From: Alistipes sp. UBA943
GTDB taxonomy: Bacteria; Bacteroidota; Bacteroidia; Bacteroidales; Rikenellaceae
Length of the DNA stretch: 5,764 nt
Direction of reading: 5' to 3'
NCBI GenBank assembly: GCA_002293345.1
Contig: DBDB01000102.1
Location: 1-5,764 of the forward strand
Below are positions 1 through 5,500 of this stretch, one piece after another; positions within the stretch are counted from its first letter, which is position 1, and each line of letters begins with the position of its first letter. The notes beneath the pieces were generated by a model. It was not told the DNA's origin, searched no databases, and saw nothing but the letters and a program-made list of their open reading frames with translations. The position numbers were made by a program, and so were the translations under genes.

Positions 1-28
1 CTACATTAGATCTTTATACAACGAAGGG
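1..28. repeat. 28-bp direct repeat, left copy
   Basis: Positions 1-28 match positions 1811-1838 at 27 of 28 bases. The first 23 bases are identical and the one mismatch is at 24 (a here, g at 1834). On the minus strand the repeat reads Leu-Arg-Cys-Ile-Lys-Ile-stop plus five more bases, the same ending as the FISUMP remnant at 2010-1816, and the mismatch is synonymous (CTT versus CTC). To the right of position 28 the two copies share nothing obvious. The window begins exactly at the first matching base, so the repeat may continue to the left. Confidence 0.9.
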
Positions 29-43
29 TTGCTTTTGGTTTTT

Positions 44-62
44 GCATCGTAACGATGCTTTT
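44..62 (+). terminator. Possible weak terminator hairpin
   Basis: GCATCG (44-49) and CGATGC (53-58) are perfect inverted repeats around a TAA loop, followed at once by TTTT (59-62). Read on the plus strand this is a short hairpin plus U-tract, as expected at the end of a plus-strand gene left of the window. The stem is only 6 bp and the T-run short. Since the 7-bp arms GCATCGT/ACGATGC have one central base, it could equally be a protein-binding palindrome. Confidence 0.25.
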
Positions 63-190
63 AGGAAAGGGCAGCGGAGCAGTTTTGGCAAACAGTTGCG
101 GCGTTGATGTTACGCACGTCTGTACATCCCATCCGTTCCTCGCGGCGGCGCGGCAAAAATCCCGTCCCAAAAACTCCAAAATCAAAACAT

Positions 191-250
191 CTTTGCCCCG
201 GAGGGTGCTTCGCCGAAGGCGATAGCCTCAATCCTTGGGCGGGGCCAAAG
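191..250. other. GC-rich foldable element of unknown function
   Basis: CTTTGCCCC (191-199) pairs with GGGGCCAAAG (241-250) in a 9-bp stem with a single bulged C at 245. Inside it, TCGCC (210-214) pairs with GGCGA (218-222) around a GAA loop, and GCC-CAA (225-231, bulged T) pairs with TTG-GGC (235-240) around a TCC loop. The whole is a closed stem carrying two hairpins. It lies upstream of the probable transcription start of the lipoprotein gene, so it may not be part of that mRNA. It could be a terminator, a small RNA, a dispersed intergenic repeat or a decayed gene. I cannot assign a family. Confidence 0.4.
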
Positions 251-282
251 CGGGGAGGAGAACCGTCTAACAAAAAAATCAC

Positions 283-290
283 TATCTTTG
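283..290 (+). promoter_or_regulatory. Bacteroidota -7 element, lipoprotein-truA promoter
   Basis: TATCTTTG fits the Bacteroidota sigma-ABfr -7 consensus TAnnTTTG exactly and lies 38 bases before the ATG at 329. Transcription would start near 295, giving a leader of roughly 35 nt. No convincing -33 TTTG is seen at the usual spacing. A weaker sister motif, CATCTTTG, sits at 188-195; the two share ATCTTTGCC and an A-rich upstream flank. Confidence 0.5.
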
Positions 291-328
291 CCACGAAGCA
301 CATAAAGAAAAAACTTACAACGGTGAAT

Positions 329-1045
329 ATGAAAAAACTACTCATTCTGACCCTCTCCATATGCAACCTCACGGCGTGTAACGTCCATATCGGCCTGGGG
401 AGCGGCGTGGAGGCACATCGTACCATCGACATCACACCCGAATTTACGGAAGTATCGACCAGTGCCGGGATCCATGTCATCCTCACCAACAGCGTCCATC
501 CCGAGCAGGCCGTGATCAGTGCCGACGAGGAGGTGTTGCCACACGTCAGGGTCGTGCAGACCAATGGCAGTATCCATGTGAGGTACGAAAATGGCGTGTC
601 GATCAATTCAAGCGTACCGACCGTCGTCAAACTTCCCATCAGCACGGCCCTGAAACATATCGAGGCATCGTCATCGGCCGAAATCACGTGTGACGATACA
701 CTCACCGGTGACGAATTTTTGATCGAGGCATCGTCATCCGCGGATGTCGATCTGAATATTTCGGCGCGCCACGTGCAGGTGGATGTAAGCAGTTCTGCCG
801 CGTGTCACCTCTCCGGAGAGGTCGATCTGTGTACCGCCAAGGCATCCAGTTCGGGGGGGCTGGAAGGGTTCGAGTTGACGTGTCACACGGCGGACGTGAA
901 AGCATCCAGCAGCGGCAAGATCGAGATTACCGTCACGGATATCCTCACCGCCAAGGCGTCGAGTAGCGGTGACGTGCGTTACAAAGGCAATCCTGCGACC
1001 GTGAATAGCGATACCTCCAGCGCCGGATCGGTAAAGCAGAAATAG
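329..1045 (+). CDS. DUF2807 (head GIN domain)-like lipoprotein
   Basis: This encodes a 238-residue predicted lipoprotein. Residues 1-16 form a signal peptide (MKK, then a hydrophobic stretch) ending in the lipobox L14-T15-A16-C17, so Cys17 should be lipidated. The mature protein is rich in short beta-strand-like segments. An SSS motif recurs at residues 114, 135, 154, 173, 193 and 211 (spacing 18-21), with TSS at 229; this periodicity is typical of DUF2807 proteins, which fold as a right-handed beta-helix-like stack. The family's 'auto-transporter adhesin' label is weakly founded and its role is unknown. The acidic lipoprotein export signal that Bacteroidota use for surface display is not evident after Cys17, so a periplasm-facing location is more likely (inference). 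The start at 329 is chosen because it places the signal peptide at the N-terminus. The TAG stop shares its G with the truA start, which implies co-transcription. Confidence 0.85.
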   Translation: MKKLLILTLSICNLTACNVHIGLGSGVEAHRTIDITPEFTEVSTSAGIHVILTNSVHPEQAVISADEEVLPHVRVVQTNGSIHVRYENGVSINSSVPTVVKLPISTALKHIEASSSAEITCDDTLTGDEFLIEASSSADVDLNISARHVQVDVSSSAACHLSGEVDLCTAKASSSGGLEGFELTCHTADVKASSSGKIEITVTDILTAKASSSGDVRYKGNPATVNSDTSSAGSVKQK

Positions 1046-1776
1046 TGCGCTATTTTCTGGAATTGAGCTACGATGGCGGGGGCTACTGCGGGTGGCAACG
1101 GCAACCGTCGCAACCCTCCGTGCAGCAGATCCTCGAAGAGGCACTATCGAAGTTGCTCCGGAATGAAATTTTTGTCACAGGAGCGGGTCGAACAGATACG
1201 GGTGTCCACGCATCGTATTACGTGGCACATTTCGACACCCCGGACGTGATCGACGATACGGATCAATTTCTTTTTAAACTGAACCATATCCTTCCGCCGG
1301 ACATTGCCGTGCAGGGTGTGAGGGTTGTTCCGGACGAGATACACGCACGTTTCAGTGCCGTGGAACGCGAGTATCGTTACTTCATCGACCCGTGTAAAAG
1401 TCCCTTCACACGTCACACGACGTGGCAATACAGCGTGCCGTTGGATGTCACACGGATGAACGAAGCGGCAGCGTTTCTGCTCGAAACCTCAGACTTTACC
1501 TCCTTCGCGAAACTCAACTCAGGCAATAAGACCAATATCTGTCGTGTCAGCCACGCACGATGGGAGGTTGAACCCGACGGAAAATTGTGTTTCACCATTC
1601 GTTCCGACCGTTTCCTTCGCAACATGGTACGTTCGATCGTCGGCACGTTGGTCGATGTGGGGCGCGGCAGGTATACCGTCGAGCAGTTTCGCGATATTGT
1701 CCTCAGTCGCGACCTCAGTCGTTCTTCCGCAGGTGCACCCGCACAAGGGTTGTTTTTGAGTGATGTCGTTTATTAA
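1045..1776 (+). CDS. truA: tRNA pseudouridine(38-40) synthase TruA
   Basis: TruA isomerises uridines 38, 39 and 40 in the anticodon arm of many tRNAs to pseudouridine, in the cytoplasm. The 243-residue product has the normal length for the family. The N-terminal RYFLELSYDG and YCGWQRQP segments (residues 2-21) are typical. GRTDTGVHA (48-56) carries the catalytic Asp51, and EYRYFID (109-115) holds the conserved active-site Tyr110. RFLRNMVRSIVGTL (189-202) and the C-terminal APAQGLFL (231-238) are also family hallmarks. The start is GTG at 1045, because homology begins right there and no ATG is available nearby. It overlaps the TAG stop of the lipoprotein gene by one base, so translational coupling is likely. 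The stop is TAA at 1774-1776. No motif is missing. Confidence 0.97.
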   Translation: MRYFLELSYDGGGYCGWQRQPSQPSVQQILEEALSKLLRNEIFVTGAGRTDTGVHASYYVAHFDTPDVIDDTDQFLFKLNHILPPDIAVQGVRVVPDEIHARFSAVEREYRYFIDPCKSPFTRHTTWQYSVPLDVTRMNEAAAFLLETSDFTSFAKLNSGNKTNICRVSHARWEVEPDGKLCFTIRSDRFLRNMVRSIVGTLVDVGRGRYTVEQFRDIVLSRDLSRSSAGAPAQGLFLSDVVY

Positions 1777-1810
1777 CTGACCGATTCTCCTCGCCCCTCC
1801 TTATCCCTCC

Positions 1811-1838
1811 CTACATTAGATCTTTATACAACGGAGGG
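1811..1838. repeat. 28-bp direct repeat, right copy
   Basis: This is the second copy of the repeat at 1-28, in the same orientation. Together the copies bracket the DUF2807-truA block. Here it forms the end of the FISUMP remnant: on the minus strand it gives the final Leu-Arg-Cys-Ile-Lys-Ile codons, the TAA stop (1818-1816) and five bases beyond. A 7-bp inverted repeat, TCCCTCC (1804-1810) and GGAGGGA (1833-1839), brackets the 22-base core of this copy. Confidence 0.9.
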
Positions 1839-2010
1839 AGAAGCCGTGCCCGACGACATTGGAATTCGTCGTATTCGTGGCGACGTCACCGAAATTGAAC
1901 CTTGGCGCACTCGTCACAGACGAAGCCGAGAGCATCCAATAGTGTCCGTTGGCAGTCTGAGTGTACAGCTGACCATCGGAGTAGTTACGGAGCCCCGGCG
2001 CGGGGAGAAG
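1816..2010 (-). pseudogene. C-terminal remnant of a FISUMP-domain protein
   Basis: On the minus strand 64 codons, from about 2010 down to the TAA at 1818-1816, read like the C-terminal part of the 'Fibrobacter succinogenes major paralogous' (FISUMP, TIGR02145) domain. The recognisable pieces in order are LLPAPGLRNYSDGQL, NGHYW, FNFG and GHGFSLRCIK, corresponding to the usual LPAAGYRN, GYYWSS, LNF and GFSVRCIK motifs. FISUMP domains occur in secreted or surface lipoproteins of Bacteroidota. Nothing upstream supports an intact gene: the frame remains open up to 2178, but across 2021-2178 it is the wrong frame of lepB, and the lepB stop lies only 10 bases before the homology. There is no start codon, signal peptide or promoter. 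It may be a decayed gene end or a silent donor segment for recombination. The FISUMP match is from memory of the family. Confidence 0.7.
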
Positions 2011-2020
2011 GGAGATTTTT

Positions 2021-3256
2021 TTATCGCACCTTTTTGAACATGCGTTTCCAGCGGATGTTACCCGGGAATTTCTTGTCCGGATCGAGCGACAGCCATGTGA
2101 ACGATGCCTTTCCCACGATATGATCCTCCGGGACGAATCCCCAGAAGCGCGAATCGGCAGAGTTATGGCGGTTGTCACCCATCATCCAGTAGTAATCCAT
2201 CGCAAAAGTGTACTCCGTGGCGGGTTGGCCGTCTATGAGGATCGTACCACCCTCGCCGTCGACAGTCAACGTGTGACCTTCGTACGTCTCGATAATACGG
2301 CGGTAGAGCGGTAAATTGGCGTGTGTCAACTCCACCGTGGCACCCTTTGAGGGGATCCACAGCGGCCCATAGTTATCGACATTCCACCCGTAACGCGTGT
2401 CGTGCGGGAAGAGTTCGTAGTCCGGTTCCACGGCGAGTTCCTTCTGCACCGACTCGACACCCTTCAACTTGGCAATCGCAGCGGCATCCTGCTCCGTGGC
2501 GTTCATCCGGAAGTAGGGACTCCGTCCCCCCCACTCGGTGATCCCATTGTCACGGAAGGCAGTTTGCAGGTTCGCGGCGACAGACGGCATCGACATCGTC
2601 GATACCGTGTACAGAAACTCCTTGTCGGGGACAAGAGTTTCTGTGTGTTCGTTTACGAACACGTCGCCGCGAACGATACGCAGCGTGTCACCCGGAAGGG
2701 CGATGCACCGTTTGATATAATTTTCACGCTTGTCGACCGGACGCACAACGATCTTGTGTCGACGCATCAGGGCTTGACGTCCGGCTTTGCGTCCCAGTTG
2801 CGACTGTGCGGCACGTAACTCGGAGTAGTACGAACGATCCTGCATGTCTAACAGCACCGTGTCGCCCTCCGGGAAGTTGAACACCACCACATCGCCGCGT
2901 TTGATCTGCTTCACGCCCGGCCAACGCCGGTATTTCCACTGCACGCCATCGCAAAACGACTTGGCGGTCTTGGAAAACGGCATCGTGTGGTGCACGAACG
3001 GAAATGCGATCGGGGTATTGGGCATCTTGGGTCCGTAGGAGAGTTTGCTGACGTAGAGATAGTCGCCCCTGAGGAGCGATTTCTCCATCGACGAGGAGGG
3101 GATGACATACATCTGGAACAGCAGCAGGTGTACCAACGATGCAACGACCGTGGCGAATACGATGGCACTCACCCACTCCCATGTGGCTTTGTAGGTTTTG
3201 CTCCGGGCCTTCAACGCGCGATGCTTGTCGCGTATCTTTTGGTAATATTTTTTCAT
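2021..3256 (-). CDS. lepB: Signal peptidase I (Bacteroidales LepB type)
   Basis: LepB (peptidase family S26) cuts signal peptides from proteins leaving through the Sec or Tat systems, with its active site on the periplasmic face of the inner membrane. The 411-residue protein has a basic N-terminus, one membrane segment at about 26-51, and all family boxes: PSSSMEKSL (53-61) with nucleophile Ser56, RGDVVVFNFP (120-129), YIKRCIALPGDTL (180-192) with general base Lys182, and GDNRHNSADSR (360-370). About 165 residues separate the last two boxes, an enlarged periplasmic region seen in other Bacteroidales LepB proteins. The ATG at 3256 is chosen because it directly precedes the basic N-terminus; the open frame continues 34 codons upstream, but that overlaps the dapB end and looks non-coding. 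It starts 37 nt after the dapB stop, so it is probably the second gene of an operon. Confidence 0.95.
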   Translation of the reverse strand: MKKYYQKIRDKHRALKARSKTYKATWEWVSAIVFATVVASLVHLLLFQMYVIPSSSMEKSLLRGDYLYVSKLSYGPKMPNTPIAFPFVHHTMPFSKTAKSFCDGVQWKYRRWPGVKQIKRGDVVVFNFPEGDTVLLDMQDRSYYSELRAAQSQLGRKAGRQALMRRHKIVVRPVDKRENYIKRCIALPGDTLRIVRGDVFVNEHTETLVPDKEFLYTVSTMSMPSVAANLQTAFRDNGITEWGGRSPYFRMNATEQDAAAIAKLKGVESVQKELAVEPDYELFPHDTRYGWNVDNYGPLWIPSKGATVELTHANLPLYRRIIETYEGHTLTVDGEGGTILIDGQPATEYTFAMDYYWMMGDNRHNSADSRFWGFVPEDHIVGKASFTWLSLDPDKKFPGNIRWKRMFKKVR

Positions 3257-3293
3257 ACTTATGTATTTACATTTTGTATTCAAAGCAGTGCTT

Positions 3294-3953
3294 TCAACGC
3301 AAAAGATTTTCCATTGAGTAAACCCCTTTCCTGCCGTACAAGAACTCTGCCGCGACAACCGCTCCGAGTGCCAACACGCGACGGTTCTTGATCTCGTGGC
3401 GCAACGTGAGCACCTCGTCGGGCGCGTCCCACGTCACGGTATGGATACCCGGGAGCATCCCTTCACGGATCGACTCGATTTCGGGTTTGGCAATGCCCGA
3501 TTCAACGATCCCTTCGGCAAGCGTAATAGCCGTGCCGCTCGGGGCATCCTTCTTTTGCGTGTGGTGCACCTCCTCGATCGAAGGCGTGAATCCTCCCACC
3601 CGCTCCATCATTTGGGCGAGTAACTTGTTGATACGAAACATAATATTCACCCCGAGCGAGTAGTTGGACGCGTAAAACATCGCGCCGTCGTGAGTCCGAC
3701 AGTAGTCGGCCGCCTCTTCGAGGCGTTGGGACCACCCCGTGGTCCCGCTCACGACCGCCGCACCGGCATCTATACACCGCTTGACGTTCTCGAAAGCCGT
3801 GTCGGGAGTGGTGAATTCCAATGCCACATCCGCACCATTCAACTCGAACGGCGTGCCGGCATCCACGATAGCGACCACTTCGTGCCCACGCTCCTTCAAA
3901 ATCGTCTCTATCTCGCGGCCCATCTTGCCGTAACCTATGATTGCTGTTCGCAT
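3294..3953 (-). CDS. dapB: 4-hydroxy-tetrahydrodipicolinate reductase
   Basis: DapB reduces the dihydrodipicolinate precursor to tetrahydrodipicolinate with NAD(P)H, a step of lysine and meso-diaminopimelate synthesis in the cytoplasm. The 219-residue protein is shorter than the usual 240-270 residues, mainly because the loop after the first strands (about 31-40) and the region before SIREG (about 150-160) are compact; all functional motifs remain. GYGKMG (7-12) is the dinucleotide-binding loop, VVSGTTGW (67-74) and YASNYSLGVNI (94-104) are family motifs, and EVHHTQKKDAPSGTA (128-142) holds the catalytic His130 and Lys134 (E. coli His159 and Lys163). The ATG at 3953 directly precedes the Rossmann strand RTAIIGYG. 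The frame is open to 4025, but that extension crosses the promoter region. lepB follows 37 nt downstream. Confidence 0.95.
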   Translation of the reverse strand: MRTAIIGYGKMGREIETILKERGHEVVAIVDAGTPFELNGADVALEFTTPDTAFENVKRCIDAGAAVVSGTTGWSQRLEEAADYCRTHDGAMFYASNYSLGVNIMFRINKLLAQMMERVGGFTPSIEEVHHTQKKDAPSGTAITLAEGIVESGIAKPEIESIREGMLPGIHTVTWDAPDEVLTLRHEIKNRRVLALGAVVAAEFLYGRKGVYSMENLLR

Positions 3954-3979
3954 GTCGCATGTTTTTAGGTGAAACATGG

Positions 3980-3987
3980 CAAAAATA
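3980..3987 (-). promoter_or_regulatory. Bacteroidota -7 element, dapB-lepB promoter
   Basis: Read on the minus strand, 3987-3980 is TATTTTTG, an exact TAnnTTTG match, 26 bases before the dapB ATG at 3953. Transcription would start near 3975, giving a leader of about 20 nt. No clear -33 TTTG is visible at the usual distance. It lies 13 bases from the aspA -7 element on the other strand, so polymerase could probably not occupy both promoters at once. Confidence 0.45.
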
Positions 3988-4000
3988 AGAAAAAATTGTT

Positions 4001-4008
4001 TAATTTTG
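4001..4008 (+). promoter_or_regulatory. Bacteroidota -7 element, aspA promoter
   Basis: TAATTTTG fits TAnnTTTG exactly and lies 47 bases before the aspA ATG at 4056. Transcription would start near 4014, leaving a leader of about 40 nt that ends in an A-rich stretch (AAAAGAGA at 4043-4050), a common Bacteroidota arrangement in place of a strong Shine-Dalgarno. No convincing -33 element is seen. Confidence 0.5.
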
Positions 4009-4055
4009 GCTCCCATAAAAACCAAACAGCAATAAACTAACTAAAAGAGATAGCT

Positions 4056-5471
4056 ATGAAGATGCGTACCGAGAGTGATTTGTTGGGCAGTGCCGAATTG
4101 CCGGCCGATGTGTTGTATGGCGTGCAGACGCTGCGCGGAATCGAGAATTTCAAAATAAGTAAGTTCAAACTGAGCGAATACCCGCTGTTCATCAAGGGAT
4201 TGGCGATCGCCAAGTTGGGTGCCGCGGAGGCGAACCACGCGTTGGGTCTCCTGACCGATGAACAGTACAAAGCGATCGCGCAGGCGTGCCGTGAGATCAT
4301 GGAAGGACAGCACCACGACGCCTTCCCGGTGGATATGATCCAGGGCGGTGCCGGTACGACGACCAACATGAATGCCAACGAGGTGATCGCCAACCGTGCC
4401 TTGAAAATCATGGGCCACGAGTACGGCGAGTACCAATATTGCTCCCCGAACGATCACGTGAACTGTTCGCAGTCGACCAACGATGCCTATCCGACCGGTA
4501 TCCACCTCGGTATGTACGCCACGCACATGGAGTTGATGCGTCACCTGGCGCTCCTCGTCGAGGCGTTCAAACGTAAGGGCGATGAGTTTGCCGATGTGTT
4601 GAAAATGGGACGTACGCAGCTGCAGGACGCTGTGCCGATGACGTTGGGACAGACGTTCCACGGGTTTGCGAGCATTCTTAAAGACGAATTTGTACACCTC
4701 GACGAGGCAGCCAAAGATTTCCTGACCATCAATATGGGTGCCACGGCCATCGGTACGGGTATTTGCGCCGAGCCCGGTTACGCGGAGAAATGTACGGCTT
4801 CGATCGCCAAGATCACCGGTTGGGATATTCGCCTGACGGACGACATGGTGGGTGCCACGTCCGACACATCGTGCCTCGTTGGTTACGCCGCGGCGATGAA
4901 ACGTGTGGCGGTGAAGATGGGCAAGATCTCCAATGACTTGCGTCTGCTGTCGTCCGGACCCCGTTGCGGACTGGGCGAGTTCAACCTCCCCGCACGTCAG
5001 CCCGGATCGTCGATCATGCCGGGTAAAGTGAACCCCGTGATTCCCGAGGTGATGAACCAGATCGTCTACAAGGTGATGGGTAACGAGGTGTGTGTGACGA
5101 TGAGCGGTGAGGCCGGGCAGATGGAACTCAACGCGATGGAACCCGTAATGGCACAGTGTTGTTTCGAGTCCGCGGAGTTGCTGATGAATGGTTTCGATAC
5201 GTTGCGTGCTTTGTGCGTGGAGGGTATCACGGCCAATCGCGAGCGTTGCGCGGCGTATGTGCATGACAGTATCGGTGTCGTGACGGCACTCAACCCCGTG
5301 ATCGGTTACAAGAACTCGACCAAGATCGCCAAAGAGGCGTTGGAGACGGGTAAAGGTGTGTACGAGTTGGTGTTGGAACACGGTATCCTCACGAAAGAGG
5401 ACCTCGACACGATCCTCAAACCCGAAAACCTGATTAAACCGGTAAAACTTAACATTAAACCACTGAAATAA
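4056..5471 (+). CDS. aspA: Aspartate ammonia-lyase (aspartase)
   Basis: AspA reversibly deaminates L-aspartate to fumarate and ammonia as a cytoplasmic homotetramer. In anaerobic Bacteroidota this can feed fumarate to succinate-forming respiration (pathway inference). The 471-residue product has the normal length. Family features in order: YGVQTLRGIENF (21-32), GGAGTTTNMNANE (97-109) with Thr101, SQSTND (138-143) with substrate-binding Ser140, Thr141 and Asn142, GRTQLQDA (185-192), and the mobile SS-loop GSSIMPGKVNP (317-327) with catalytic base Ser318. VIPEV right after the loop, and the LRGIENF start, favour aspartase over class II fumarase. ATG at 4056 is used; a second in-frame ATG at 4062 would remove only two residues. 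The gene is transcribed away from dapB, and a 6S-like RNA lies about 30 nt past its stop. Confidence 0.96.
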   Translation: MKMRTESDLLGSAELPADVLYGVQTLRGIENFKISKFKLSEYPLFIKGLAIAKLGAAEANHALGLLTDEQYKAIAQACREIMEGQHHDAFPVDMIQGGAGTTTNMNANEVIANRALKIMGHEYGEYQYCSPNDHVNCSQSTNDAYPTGIHLGMYATHMELMRHLALLVEAFKRKGDEFADVLKMGRTQLQDAVPMTLGQTFHGFASILKDEFVHLDEAAKDFLTINMGATAIGTGICAEPGYAEKCTASIAKITGWDIRLTDDMVGATSDTSCLVGYAAAMKRVAVKMGKISNDLRLLSSGPRCGLGEFNLPARQPGSSIMPGKVNPVIPEVMNQIVYKVMGNEVCVTMSGEAGQMELNAMEPVMAQCCFESAELLMNGFDTLRALCVEGITANRERCAAYVHDSIGVVTALNPVIGYKNSTKIAKEALETGKGVYELVLEHGILTKEDLDTILKPENLIKPVKLNIKPLK

Positions 5472-5500
5472 TTCTATAAAACAAATTAATTAACTAACAA

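Larger units (their letters stand above)
29..328. other. Gene-free 5' region of the lipoprotein gene
   Basis: I see no convincing gene in this 300-base stretch. The plus-strand frame of the downstream lipoprotein stays open back to position 104, but that part encodes a basic, low-quality peptide that would place the signal peptide 75 residues inside the protein. Minus-strand frames are open too but match nothing I recognise. The stretch holds a palindrome (44-58), two similar promoter-like motifs (188-195 CATCTTTG and 283-290 TATCTTTG), and a GC-rich foldable element between them (191-250). It becomes strongly A-rich just before the start codon at 329. Confidence 0.6.

Noticed and set aside
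104..328. 75-codon N-terminal extension of the lipoprotein
   Set aside because: It would bury the signal peptide and lipobox inside the protein and would cross the -7 element at 283-290.
61..705. 214-codon minus-strand frame opposite the lipoprotein and its leader
   Set aside because: Most of it is antisense to the well-supported lipoprotein gene, and the peptide has no recognisable domain.
1991..2022. Terminator for truA: CCCCG/CGGGG hairpin (1993-2005) followed by T7 (2016-2022)
   Set aside because: The T-run is ten bases past the stem instead of adjacent, and the GC-rich arms are explained as FISUMP codons for Leu-Pro-Ala-Pro-Gly.
2021..2178. N-terminal part of the 120-codon minus-strand frame that ends in the FISUMP remnant
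   Set aside because: This part lies within lepB in another frame and shows no FISUMP similarity, so it is not evidence of an intact gene.
3257..3358. 34-codon N-terminal extension of LepB
   Set aside because: It overlaps the end of dapB, has no LepB similarity, and a good ATG sits directly before the basic N-terminus.
3954..4025. 24-codon N-terminal extension of DapB
   Set aside because: The Rossmann strand begins right after the ATG at 3953, and the extension runs through both promoter elements.
4041..5381. 446-codon minus-strand open frame opposite aspA
   Set aside because: It is a shadow of the codon bias of aspA. It is rich in His, Arg and Thr, shows no family motifs, and aspA is unmistakable on the other strand.
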